From: Bacillus gaemokensis
Lineage (GTDB): Bacteria; Bacillota; Bacilli; Bacillales; Bacillaceae_G
Length of the DNA stretch: 64,000 nt
Reading direction: 5' to 3'
NCBI RefSeq assembly: GCF_001590835.1
Contig: NZ_LTAQ01000011.1
Span: 17,996-81,995, forward strand
The translations under genes were made by a program, and so were the position numbers. Below the pieces are notes generated by a model. That model was not told the origin of the DNA. It saw nothing but the letters and a program-made list of their open reading frames with translations, and searched no databases. This document shows positions 25,700-34,289 of this stretch, piece by piece (the stretch's first letter is position 1; the number at the start of each line of letters is the position of its first letter).

Positions 25700-26413
25700 A
25701 TGGTTATATTAGGGGCAGTAGTAAATGGGATTTGTATTATAATAGGTACTTTATTAGGTAAATTATTGAGTAGTATCCCAGAAAGTATGAAGGGAACAGT
25801 TATGCATACAATCGGTTTGGCTGTGACGGTACTTGGACTTCAAATGGGATTGAAAAGCGAAAACTTTCTTGTTGTTATTCTCAGTCTAGTAATTGGAGCA
25901 GTGATTGGGGAATGGCTGCAATTAGAAGAGAAATTAAAGAGCTTAGGAGATTGGTTAGAAACTAAAGTTGGTTCAAAAGGGGAAGGAAGTATATCTGTAG
26001 GATTTGTGACAGCTACGTTAATCTTTGCAATTGGAGCAATGGGGATACTTGGAGCATTAGATAGTGGCATTCGCGGAAATCATGACGTGCTATTTACGAA
26101 AGCAATTATTGATGGATTCATTTCTCTTATTTTAACGACAACACTTGGCATTGGCGTGCTATTTTCAGCAGTTCCAGTTATTTTATATGAAGGAGCAATT
26201 GCTATATTTGCAACGCAAATTGATAGTTTTGTATCAGAGAAATTGATGAGTCAATTTATAACCGAAATGACTGCAACTGGTGGGATTATGATTTTTGCAA
26301 TTGGATTAAACTTACTTGGCTTTATTAAAATTAAAGTGGCGAATTTATTGCCGGGGCTACTTGTTGTTGGAATAATTGTTTCTATTATATATGGATATAA
26401 TTTGTATGTTTAA
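25700..26413 (+). CDS. DUF554 family membrane protein (YdfK-like)
   Basis: A 237-residue protein with about seven membrane helices. The N-terminus ILGAVVNGICIIIGTLLGKL, the FAIGAMGILGALDSGIRGNH centre and the glycine-rich C-terminal helices match DUF554 (YdfK/YqgA-like). Function is unknown; a transport or membrane-stress role has been suggested for relatives but not shown. ATG 25700 has a GGGGG-rich SD region further upstream, with a competing short ATG frame at 25693. A single gene with its own terminator. Confidence 0.82.
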   Translation: MVILGAVVNGICIIIGTLLGKLLSSIPESMKGTVMHTIGLAVTVLGLQMGLKSENFLVVILSLVIGAVIGEWLQLEEKLKSLGDWLETKVGSKGEGSISVGFVTATLIFAIGAMGILGALDSGIRGNHDVLFTKAIIDGFISLILTTTLGIGVLFSAVPVILYEGAIAIFATQIDSFVSEKLMSQFITEMTATGGIMIFAIGLNLLGFIKIKVANLLPGLLVVGIIVSIIYGYNLYV

Positions 26414-26418
26414 GTTTG

Positions 26419-26457
26419 ATAGCCCAGAACTCTTTTGAAACAGTTCTGGGCTATTTG
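26419..26457. terminator. Terminator between the DUF554 and ABC permease genes
   Basis: AGCCCAGAACT (26421-26431) pairs perfectly with AGTTCTGGGCT (26442-26452), with a modest T-rich tail. Confidence 0.75.
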
Positions 26458-26471
26458 TATGTAAAGAAGGA

Positions 26472-27200
26472 TTAATATGCTTTTTTGATAAAATGAACAA
26501 AACCGCCTATAAATAAAATAACAAAGCTACCAATTATGACAAATACTAGTGTTTGAAAAGAGATATAAAATAGTTGTGAGTCTTCTTTAGGAAGCATAGC
26601 GAGAAAAGGTTGAGACCATGGATAGAAAGGTCCAAACCTTGCAGAATTTGCAATTATTACAGCGGGTATGGTTGCTATAACATTTAAAGCAATCGGTGCT
26701 GCAAAGCTGGACCAAATGCTTGAAACCCAAAGTTGTAAGGCAATTAAAGGGAGTATAGCAATCCAGCCGCCTACTACACTTTTTACTATAGTAGCTAGAG
26801 GGAATGGACCAGATATATGCAAAAGTTGTCCAATGCTAATATAGCCCATAATGAAGAAGACTTGCATCGCACCTATAAATAAGAGAACAAAGAGAAATTT
26901 TATAATATAGACGTGATATCGTGATATAGGTTGTACTAAAAGTTGTTTCCAACCACCATTTGAATGTTCATAGCGGCAAATAAATGCGGTGAAAATACCT
27001 GTTAATAATGGTAGAAGCAACATGCCATGTATCGTTAACATGATATTATAAATTAACTCCCAATGTTTATAATCAGGGTAGTCTGAGGCGTTTGCATAAG
27101 CTATTATCCCAGATAAGACAGGGCTTAACAATAGTAGTATCCATATTTTTGTTTTTTTAATTTTATAAAATTCAGCTTGCATTGTTTTAAGCCAAACCAT
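26472..27200 (-). CDS. ABC-2 type permease, peptide-immunity (MutE/EpiE/BcrB-like) subunit 2
   Basis: A 242-residue protein with six hydrophobic helices. It opens with the cytoplasmic WLKTMQAEFYKIKKTK typical of lantibiotic-immunity ABC permeases and has the central YEHSNGGWKQLLVQPISR loop found in that family. Its start overlaps the stop of the upstream permease as TAATG. Together with the second permease and the ATPase it should form a heterodimeric exporter that removes membrane-active peptides from the envelope. The paired two-component genes are divergent. Confidence 0.85.
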   Translation of the reverse strand: MVWLKTMQAEFYKIKKTKIWILLLLSPVLSGIIAYANASDYPDYKHWELIYNIMLTIHGMLLLPLLTGIFTAFICRYEHSNGGWKQLLVQPISRYHVYIIKFLFVLLFIGAMQVFFIMGYISIGQLLHISGPFPLATIVKSVVGGWIAILPLIALQLWVSSIWSSFAAPIALNVIATIPAVIIANSARFGPFYPWSQPFLAMLPKEDSQLFYISFQTLVFVIIGSFVILFIGGFVHFIKKAY

Positions 27201-27916
27201 TATTTGTGCACATCCTTTCTAGCAAAGATTTCTGTCTCGAAAAATAGCATACATATACTAACGACTAGACCTATTGTTACACATAAAAGTGGAGGCCCCC
27301 AGTCAATACGTAAACTTGGCCATCGCCATATAAACCAATTCGGAAGAGCTGTTGAAAACATTGTAAAAATAGTTCCTAGCAGTCCAATCGTAAATGCAAT
27401 ACTTTGGTTATGGAATATAACAGCAATCCATAGTTGTAAAGCTACAATTGGTAGTGCCGACCAATAAGGATAGAAACTCATTTTAAATATAGAAAACCAT
27501 GGAATCACAGCATCGAATTGTAATGCTAAACCTAATCCAATGGTCCCAACTAATAATAAAGAACAAGATATAGTAAGCAAGAAAAACACCAGTATAAATT
27601 TCACTAAAAAAATATGTCTTTTCTTAATAGGTAATGATAGTAGATGTTTCCATGAACTAGAATGGTGCTCTAGGTGAGCAATTAAAGAAGTAATAATTGT
27701 AGTACCTAATATAAGGGTTACTAGAGCGAGAGGTTGAACTTCAAAGATTAGTCCTCCCCATAAGTCTTTCGCATATTTAGTTGTCAACCAATCATATCGA
27801 AGAAAAAAGTTACATGCTTGAAGCGAAATGACACCTATCGGTCCTAAAAAGATTAAAAACCAAATCCATTTTCTTTTTATTTTTAAAAGCTCAGATTGAA
27901 AGAGGCGTTTGTACAT
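27200..27916 (-). CDS. ABC-2 type permease, peptide-immunity subunit 1
   Basis: A 238-residue six-helix permease, related to its downstream neighbour. It opens with RLFQSELLKIKRKWI and has LEHHSSSWKHLLSLPIKKRH, the same loop signature. It begins inside the last 26 bases of the ATPase gene and ends at the TAATG overlap, so the three genes are tightly coupled. The role follows the family: export or membrane clearance of antimicrobial peptides such as lantibiotics or bacitracin-like compounds. Confidence 0.85.
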   Translation of the reverse strand: MYKRLFQSELLKIKRKWIWFLIFLGPIGVISLQACNFFLRYDWLTTKYAKDLWGGLIFEVQPLALVTLILGTTIITSLIAHLEHHSSSWKHLLSLPIKKRHIFLVKFILVFFLLTISCSLLLVGTIGLGLALQFDAVIPWFSIFKMSFYPYWSALPIVALQLWIAVIFHNQSIAFTIGLLGTIFTMFSTALPNWFIWRWPSLRIDWGPPLLCVTIGLVVSICMLFFETEIFARKDVHK

Positions 27917-28823
27917 GGGTTTCTCCCTCCTTTACAAGCTGTAAGAATATCTCTTCAAGTGATTTTTTATTTTCTTCAATTCGAAATACAGAAATATTAT
28001 GTGTTACAAGTGTTTTTACAATCCCTCCAACAGTTTCATTTGATACATTTGATAGAATAATTCGCTTCTCTTCTTGCATAGAAGGGATCCCTTTTGCGAG
28101 AATGACTTTCCAAGCTGAATCTGGTTTGTCTGTCATAAGTGAAATAGAGTGCTGAGCATGGCGGCGCAATGTTTCTATTTTGTCTTGAAAAATAAGCTTT
28201 CCTTTTGCAATGATACCAACATAAGTTGCCATTTGATCAATTTCACTTAATAAGTGACTAGATATAAGGATGGTAATTCCTCTTTCTTTTGCTAATTGCT
28301 TAATTAACGTACGAATCTCATGAATCCCCTCTGGATCAAGTCCGTTTGTCGGTTCATCTAAAATTAATAGCTGTGGATCACCAAGTAAGGCAATTGCAAT
28401 TCCTAACCGTTGTTTCATTCCTAATGAGTATTCTTTTACTTTCTGTTTTGCAGCATGTTGTAAACCAACGATTTGTAAAACCTCTTCAACTTTTTCTTTT
28501 GGAACATTACGTAATATACGATAGACTTCTAAATTTTCAATAGCATTTAAATGTGCGTAATAAGATGGATTTTCAACAAGAGCTCCAATTTTAGATAGTA
28601 TCGATAAACGTTCTTTCATTAAATCCTGTTGAAAGATTGTAACATTACCTTGCGTTGGTTTAATAAGACCTAAAAGCATACGAATACTAGTTGTTTTGCC
28701 AGCCCCGTTCGGGCCAAGAAAACCGTAGATTTCACCTTTTGGGATTTTTAAGTCTACGTTATGTACAACGTAATCATTTCGATATTTTTTTGTTAATCCT
28801 GTCGTTTCTACAATATAATTCAT
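27891..28823 (-). CDS. ABC transporter ATP-binding protein, BcrA/lantibiotic-immunity type
   Basis: A 310-residue ATPase with Walker A GFLGPNGAGKTTSIRML (about 33-49), a Q-loop region, signature YSLGMKQRLGIAIALLG, Walker B LLILDEPTNGLDPEG and switch histidine ISSHLLSE. It has the roughly 80-residue C-terminal extension usual for BcrA-like subunits. First gene of the operon. A direct repeat suitable for an OmpR-type regulator lies upstream of its promoter, pointing to control by the divergent two-component system. Confidence 0.92.
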   Translation of the reverse strand: MNYIVETTGLTKKYRNDYVVHNVDLKIPKGEIYGFLGPNGAGKTTSIRMLLGLIKPTQGNVTIFQQDLMKERLSILSKIGALVENPSYYAHLNAIENLEVYRILRNVPKEKVEEVLQIVGLQHAAKQKVKEYSLGMKQRLGIAIALLGDPQLLILDEPTNGLDPEGIHEIRTLIKQLAKERGITILISSHLLSEIDQMATYVGIIAKGKLIFQDKIETLRRHAQHSISLMTDKPDSAWKVILAKGIPSMQEEKRIILSNVSNETVGGIVKTLVTHNISVFRIEENKKSLEEIFLQLVKEGETHVQTPLSI

Positions 28824-28843
28824 TTTCCTATCACCTCAAATCA

Positions 28844-28898
28844 AGTATAGGAAATAAAGGTTAATGATAATGTTAGGAGAGTTTAAGTTTTGTTTAAA
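28844..28898 (-). promoter_or_regulatory. Promoter of the ABC operon with OmpR-type direct repeat
   Basis: On the minus strand, TATACT (28849-28844) is 17 bp from a poor -35 (CATTAT, 28872-28867). About 10 bp further upstream TTTAA occurs twice at an 11-bp step (28882-28886 and 28893-28897, plus-strand reading). A weak -35 with helical-phase direct repeats is the usual layout for activation by an OmpR/PhoB-family regulator. Confidence 0.55.
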
Positions 28899-29000
28899 TT
28901 TAGACATTATCCCCTAATTTTAGAGTATTCTAGTTTTCAAATAGTGTCGTATTCCTTATGATGGAAGAGAAAGGTTAAATTTGTATATGAAGGTGAAGAA

Positions 29001-29672
29001 ATGATACGCATTTTATATGTTGAGGATGATCTTGAGATTGGGGAATGGGTGAAAAGGGAACTGGAGAAACAAGAGTATGAAGTTTCATGGTTTACTTCAG
29101 AGAAAGGAACTACAGCAGCGAGTGAAGCAGCGGATGTAATTGTTTTAGATGTTATGTTACCAGGGCTGGATGGTTTTACATTAGGCCAACGTTTTAAAAG
29201 TGAATATCCAGATACCCCGATCATTATGTTGACAGCAAGGACCACATTAGAAGATAAAATATATGGATTAACATTTGCGGATGATTATATAACGAAGCCA
29301 TTCCATCCAAAAGAATTAATAGCACGTATTGAAGTTTTAATAAGACGTTATAACAAGGATGAGGCAGTAGAACGACATGTGCAACATTTAAAAGTGTATA
29401 CGAAAGATTACCGAATTGTTAACAAAGAAACAAATGAAGAAATTGTTCTATCGGGAAAGCAACATCAAATCTTTTTTTATTTGATGAAGAATATGAATCG
29501 TACATTAACGAAAGAGCAAATTTTTGAAGCTGTATGGAATGAGTATTACATAGAAGGTGATAAATCTTTAATGGTTCATATCCGTCATTTGCGTGAAAAA
29601 ATAGAAAAAAAACCAAGTAGTCCAACAATAATACAGACAATCCGTGGAATTGGTTATCGGTGTAAGGCATGA
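29001..29672 (+). CDS. OmpR-family response regulator
   Basis: A 223-residue protein. The receiver domain has acidic residues Glu8-Asp9-Asp10, phospho-acceptor Asp50 (VLDVMLPG), the Thr in MLTARTT and Lys in YITKPF. The C-terminal winged helix (about 125-220) contains LSGKQHQIFFYLMKN, VWNEYY and HIRHLREKI...IRGIGYRC. It overlaps the sensor kinase by four bases (ATGA). It probably activates the divergent ABC operon in response to envelope-active peptides. Confidence 0.93.
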   Translation: MIRILYVEDDLEIGEWVKRELEKQEYEVSWFTSEKGTTAASEAADVIVLDVMLPGLDGFTLGQRFKSEYPDTPIIMLTARTTLEDKIYGLTFADDYITKPFHPKELIARIEVLIRRYNKDEAVERHVQHLKVYTKDYRIVNKETNEEIVLSGKQHQIFFYLMKNMNRTLTKEQIFEAVWNEYYIEGDKSLMVHIRHLREKIEKKPSSPTIIQTIRGIGYRCKA

Positions 29673-31018
29673 TAAAAAGTACGTCGTTACTCAGAAGATA
29701 TCTTCTTATTATATTTGCAGCACTGTTATTATTACCCTTTGTGGTTCCGCTTAGCTCATTTGTTTTTATAAAGTATATCGAGTGGATGGGTGATTTTGAG
29801 GTTTCGTATTCCAGTATCGAAATAGAAGAGGAATGGAGAAATAGAGCGAAGACTTTACAAGAAAAAAATGCTGAGGAAATTGAGAGGAACTTTCAAGTGA
29901 TCCGAGAAAAATATCCAGAAAGTTCAATGTTTTGGGTAGATAGTCAAGGGAAAACAAGTTTTCAAATTCCGGAAAAACAAAATATTCCAGAGCGGTGGAG
30001 TGTGAGCGACGCAGTAACGTTTATGAAAAGAAGTTTTGAAGGGGATCCATTTACTGTTGTATCTTATATCGGAACAGAGAAACAAGGTGCATTTATAGTA
30101 TTTCAAATTCCAAGGAAATATTTGAATGCACCAATTGTTCAAATACGTGAGAGGTACGAGATTGTCTTCGAATTCGTAATAATTAGTTGCTTTGTAATAT
30201 TTATTGTTTGCTCTATCTTATTTTTTCTTAAAATTAGAAAACGATTATTAAAGTTACAAAAGGCAATGGAACTACCACAGGATCAGACTCTCCCATCTCA
30301 AATTCAAATCTCAAAACAAGATGAGATTGGTTTGTTAGAAGAGTCCTTTAATCGGATGGTAGGAGCTCTAAAGCAAAGCCGGAAGAAGGAGGAAGAAGAG
30401 GAGCAATTTCGTAGAAAACTAATTGCCGATCTTTCTCATGATTTGCGAACGCCATTAACAACAATGCGTGCACAAATTGATTCTTTAAAAGAAGAAGTTA
30501 TCTCAGTCAAAGGACAGAAAACAATCGTACGAATGGATGGAAAAATTAATTACTTAGCGGAGTTAATAGAGAACTTATTATCGTATTCATTAATAACAGC
30601 AAAAAAATATCCGTACCATCCAGAAAAAACGGATATGACACGTTTAACGAGAAAACTTGTTGCATCATGGTATGACATATTAGATGAACAAGGATTCAAA
30701 GTGGATATTGTGATTCCAGAAAAGCCGCTTTTTTGGACTGTTGATGCGAATTGGTTTCAAAGAATCATAGATAATGTAATTCAAAATGTAGTTAGGCATG
30801 CGAGTGATGGGAAATTTATAGGAGTATATATGAACCATGAGGAAGGAACGATTGCAGTTGTTGATCATGGATCAGGTTTTCAAAATGATCATTCGTCAAA
30901 TAAGGGAGCGGGAATTGGATTATCTATTATTGCTGTTATGGCGAAAGAGATGAGTATCGACTGGAGTATAGAATCTGATGATACAGGAGCGAAGTTTATA
31001 TTTAAAAAGTTACCTTAG
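29669..31018 (+). CDS. Sensor histidine kinase of the ABC-linked two-component system
   Basis: A 449-residue kinase with membrane helices at about 11-31 and 167-190 enclosing an extracellular domain of about 130 residues. A HAMP region (about 190-245) follows. The HisKA box is LSHDLRTPLTTM (His257), and the ATPase motifs are NVIQNVVRHA (N), DHGSGF (G1) and KGAGIGLSI (G2). The large extracellular loop separates it from the short-loop BceS type that senses through its transporter. It probably senses antimicrobial peptides or envelope damage, inferred from the neighbouring exporter. Confidence 0.92.
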   Translation: MIKSTSLLRRYLLIIFAALLLLPFVVPLSSFVFIKYIEWMGDFEVSYSSIEIEEEWRNRAKTLQEKNAEEIERNFQVIREKYPESSMFWVDSQGKTSFQIPEKQNIPERWSVSDAVTFMKRSFEGDPFTVVSYIGTEKQGAFIVFQIPRKYLNAPIVQIRERYEIVFEFVIISCFVIFIVCSILFFLKIRKRLLKLQKAMELPQDQTLPSQIQISKQDEIGLLEESFNRMVGALKQSRKKEEEEEQFRRKLIADLSHDLRTPLTTMRAQIDSLKEEVISVKGQKTIVRMDGKINYLAELIENLLSYSLITAKKYPYHPEKTDMTRLTRKLVASWYDILDEQGFKVDIVIPEKPLFWTVDANWFQRIIDNVIQNVVRHASDGKFIGVYMNHEEGTIAVVDHGSGFQNDHSSNKGAGIGLSIIAVMAKEMSIDWSIESDDTGAKFIFKKLP

Positions 31019-31033
31019 CAAGGGGGAGTATGT

Positions 31034-31897
31034 ATGGAAGAATTTCAGTTCACAAAGCGTGTAAATAGAATCTTTCAACTTGCAAGTCAAGAAGCTGAAT
31101 GTAACGAGGATATCATCCGACCGCTAAACTTATTTATAGGAGCTTGCAAAGAAGCAACAGGGGTTTGTAGTGAATTACATATGTATTTGTTTCGTTATGA
31201 GGGTATAGATTTTTTAGCTAGGTTATCGCATTTACAACATGTATATTTTGAAAATAAAAGATATATGGAGATAGCAGGGTATAAAGTCTCTTATAAAACA
31301 ATAGAGATATTACAGTTAGCCAGACAGAAGATGGAACGGTTCCATCAAGTGTATATCAATGAAGGACATATTTTGAATGTAATTCTTCAGAAGGATAAAG
31401 TAATTCGCAGTTTTCTAGATGAAGATGTACGACAAGGAATTTTACAAATTGTTTCAGTACCAAGAGATATGACTGTGAATTTGAAAAGCTATGAAATACT
31501 AACAAGTATGAATCATTCAATTTGTAATGTTAGACGAGCAACTCAATCTGATTTAGAAGAACTTCTCCAGTTCGTTATCTATGAATTTGGTGAAAGATGG
31601 ATTGAAGCGGTGAATAATGGTTTTCAGGGAAATACAGAAATATCAATTTATATTGCAGTAGAGGACGAAAAGATTATTGGTTTTGCTTGTTATGATGTTG
31701 TAAGAGGAAAGAAGGGGCTGTTTGGGCCAATGGGAACAGCTAAAAATAGCCGTGTGAAAGGTGTGGGTAGAGAACTACTACACCGATGTTTGTCTGATAT
31801 GAAGAAAATTGGTTATGAATATGCGATTATTGGTCAAGCGGGTCCGATTGAGTTTTATGAAAAAGCATGTGGAGGTCGATTAATACCTAATAATTGA
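31034..31897 (+). CDS. Fusion of a Clp N-terminal-like domain with a GNAT acetyltransferase
   Basis: A 287-residue protein. Residues 1 to about 145 look like the double Clp_N repeat of ClpC/ClpA. FTKRVNRIFQLASQEA...RPLNLFIGACKE is followed by YKTIEILQLARQKMERF...INEGHILNVIL. Residues about 160-287 form a GNAT domain (VRRATQSDLEELLQF, IAVEDEKIIGFACY), with the acetyl-CoA loop near VKGVGRELL and a late FYEKACGG. No AAA+ ATPase is present. It starts 16 nt after the kinase gene and so probably belongs to that operon. Clp_N domains bind protein substrates or adaptors, which suggests targeted protein acetylation, but this is inference. Confidence 0.75.
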   Translation: MEEFQFTKRVNRIFQLASQEAECNEDIIRPLNLFIGACKEATGVCSELHMYLFRYEGIDFLARLSHLQHVYFENKRYMEIAGYKVSYKTIEILQLARQKMERFHQVYINEGHILNVILQKDKVIRSFLDEDVRQGILQIVSVPRDMTVNLKSYEILTSMNHSICNVRRATQSDLEELLQFVIYEFGERWIEAVNNGFQGNTEISIYIAVEDEKIIGFACYDVVRGKKGLFGPMGTAKNSRVKGVGRELLHRCLSDMKKIGYEYAIIGQAGPIEFYEKACGGRLIPNN

Positions 31898-32023
31898 AAG
31901 GATGGATAAACAATAGGAATGATATTGCTTATTGTTTGTCCATTGTATTGCTTTTGGAATCATATTGCTAAACTATTTAAAGGAAAGGGTGTAGAATGGG
32001 TATCTAAGAAAGAAGGTGTGAAA

Positions 32024-33238
32024 ATGGCCAGCTGGAAACGAAATTTAATGATTTGTTGGCTTGGTTGTTTTACCACTGCAGCAGGTATGAGTTTAGTGAT
32101 ACCGTTCTTATCCTTTTATATTGAGGATCTGGGAGTGACAGGTACTTCTAATATTGCACAGTGGTCAGGAATTGCATTCGGTGCAACATTTCTAATGGGT
32201 GCGATCGTGTCACCTTTATGGGGGAAACTTGGTGATATACATGGACGGAAATTGATGCTTATTCGTGCTAGTCTTGGTATGGCGGTTATTATGACGCTTA
32301 TGGGATTTGTCACAAATGTGTATCAACTAGTCGCACTTCGTTTTTTAATGGGAGCGGTGTCGGGTTTCCTTTCCACTGCGATGACGTTTATTGCAGCAGA
32401 AACACCAAAAGAGCATTCTGGATGGGCAATTTCTACTATATCAACTGGAGGTGTAAGTGGTTCCTTACTTGGTCCGATGCTCGGGGGATATTTGTCTGAG
32501 TTAATTGGAATGCGCCATGTATTTTTAATTACAGGGGCTTTTTTATTTCTGTCATTTATAATCGTCTTTTTCTTCTTACATGAATCGAATCAGTCTGTTC
32601 AAGCAAAAAAAGTGCAGCCGAAGAAAGTATGGACGATGGTACCAGCGAAACATTTTATTATAAGCCTATTTGTAGCAACTTTTATGATTCAGCTTGCAAA
32701 TATGTCAATTCAGCCTATTATTACGTTGTACGTAAAGCATTTAGCAGGGGCACATACAGCTCATATTGAAACAATTGCAGGTGCAGTAATGTCTGCAACA
32801 GGATTAGCGGTCATTTTGGCGGCTCCTAGATTAGGACGTTTATCAGATCATATTGGTCCTCAAAAAACTTTAGTTGTAGCGTTGTTCTTTGCAGGAATTA
32901 TCTTTATCCCACAAGCATTTGTGACCTCCGCTTGGCAGTTATTAATTCTTCGTTTTTTATTAGGAATTGCACAAGCTGGATTATTACCTTCCGTACAAAC
33001 TCTACTAAAACAACATACACCAAATCATGTAACTGGACGTATTTTCGGGTATAATCAATCCTTTCAATTTTTAGGAAATATGATTGGTCCGGTACTCGGT
33101 GGACAAATCGCTGCACAAGCTGGATTTCAATATGTATTCTTCTCTACATCATCGCTTTTGTTTATAGCGTGTATATGGGTGAATTTTAATAGTAAACACG
33201 CACAAGTGGCTGAAAAACAGCATTTGGAAGTTAGTTAA
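32024..33238 (+). CDS. MFS multidrug-efflux-type transporter (DHA1)
   Basis: A 404-residue 12-helix protein. The motif A loops are GKLGDIHGRKLMLIR between helices 2 and 3 and GRLSDHIGPQKTL between helices 8 and 9. Motif C-like ISTGGVSGSLLGPMLGG in helix 5 marks a drug/proton antiporter. The frame extends upstream to 31919, but the SD (GAAGGTG) fits ATG 32024, which gives a normal N-terminus (WKRNLMICWLGCF). It follows the Clp_N-GNAT gene on the same strand and may be part of the same peptide- or drug-response unit. Substrate unknown. Confidence 0.87.
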   Translation: MASWKRNLMICWLGCFTTAAGMSLVIPFLSFYIEDLGVTGTSNIAQWSGIAFGATFLMGAIVSPLWGKLGDIHGRKLMLIRASLGMAVIMTLMGFVTNVYQLVALRFLMGAVSGFLSTAMTFIAAETPKEHSGWAISTISTGGVSGSLLGPMLGGYLSELIGMRHVFLITGAFLFLSFIIVFFFLHESNQSVQAKKVQPKKVWTMVPAKHFIISLFVATFMIQLANMSIQPIITLYVKHLAGAHTAHIETIAGAVMSATGLAVILAAPRLGRLSDHIGPQKTLVVALFFAGIIFIPQAFVTSAWQLLILRFLLGIAQAGLLPSVQTLLKQHTPNHVTGRIFGYNQSFQFLGNMIGPVLGGQIAAQAGFQYVFFSTSSLLFIACIWVNFNSKHAQVAEKQHLEVS

Positions 33239-33284
33239 TAAGATGAATTATATAGTAGAACCGCTAAATAATAATGTATGAAAA

Positions 33285-33320
33285 CAAAAAGGATGAAGCG
33301 TTGTGCTTCATCCTTTCTTT
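33285..33320. terminator. Bidirectional terminator between the MFS and dioxygenase genes
   Basis: AAAGGATGAAGC (33288-33299) pairs with GCTTCATCCTTT (33305-33316). Confidence 0.85.
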
Positions 33321-33325
33321 ATGAA

Positions 33326-34087
33326 TTAAAACTGAAAGCAAAGATAGCTTAATGTTCCAAGCTCATAGCTACGATGAATGACTTTTCCTTCAGCAGTACC
33401 ACTTCCCATAGCGATGAAAAGGGGGACAAAATGCTCTGCTCTTGGAACAGCTAAGCGTGCATGAGGAGCGGTAGCTTCCCAGTTAAATAATGAATCTTTA
33501 TCGTTATTTTGCATATGATTTATAATCCATTCGTCAAATTCTACAGCCCATTCTTCAGGTGTTGTTTGATCCCATTTTAGTGCGCGTAAATTATGCACGG
33601 TAACACCGCTACCGATTACTAAAATATCTTCTTGTCCAAGCCCTTGAATTGCTTGTCCAATTTCAAATTGCTCTTTTGCAGGAAGGAAGGGATTTACTGA
33701 AATTTGAACGACAGGTATATCAGCTTTTGGATACATACGATGCAATAGTGTCCATGAACCATGATCTAATCCTCTAGTTGTATCTTTGCGAACAGGAATC
33801 CCTTTATTCTTAAATTTTGCTTCTAGCATTGTTGCAACGGCTGAAGAACCTTTTGCTTTATATTTTATTTCATATAATTCGGGAGGGAATCCGCCGAAAT
33901 CATAAATTGTTTCATATTCATTATCGGAAGATGAGATCGTTAGTACCTCACTTTCCCAATGTGCTGTAAAAATAACAATTGCTTTTGGTTTATATGTTTC
34001 ACCAAGTGTTTTTAAAAAGCGTGTATAATCTGTATCTTGAACGGCAAGCATTGGTGAGCCGTGTGCTAAAAATAATGATGGTATCAT
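33326..34087 (-). CDS. DODA-type extradiol dioxygenase (YgiD/LigB family)
   Basis: A 253-residue protein of the class III extradiol ring-cleavage family, close to E. coli YgiD. Metal and catalytic residues are in SLFLAHGSPM (His), IFTAHWES (His), LDHGSWTLLHRMYP (His) and PRAEHFVPLF (His). YgiD-like enzymes bind zinc or iron and can open catechol rings such as DOPA, though the natural substrate in Bacillus is unknown. Standard length; good SD before ATG 34087. Single-gene unit. Confidence 0.88.
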   Translation of the reverse strand: MIPSLFLAHGSPMLAVQDTDYTRFLKTLGETYKPKAIVIFTAHWESEVLTISSSDNEYETIYDFGGFPPELYEIKYKAKGSSAVATMLEAKFKNKGIPVRKDTTRGLDHGSWTLLHRMYPKADIPVVQISVNPFLPAKEQFEIGQAIQGLGQEDILVIGSGVTVHNLRALKWDQTTPEEWAVEFDEWIINHMQNNDKDSLFNWEATAPHARLAVPRAEHFVPLFIAMGSGTAEGKVIHRSYELGTLSYLCFQF

Positions 34088-34289
34088 AAGTGTTACCTCC
34101 TAAAATTTATATTAATTACTTTATGTAAGTAACTATATAATTTTATTTTATATTCGTCAAGGGAATCGTTTAATAAATAGAACATACAGTGTTTGTCATA
34201 ATGAAAACAATTGCATATAATACATAGTAAGAATAATGAATACTCATTCATTTTATGAGGATATACATAATGGATTTGGAGGCTGCAAA

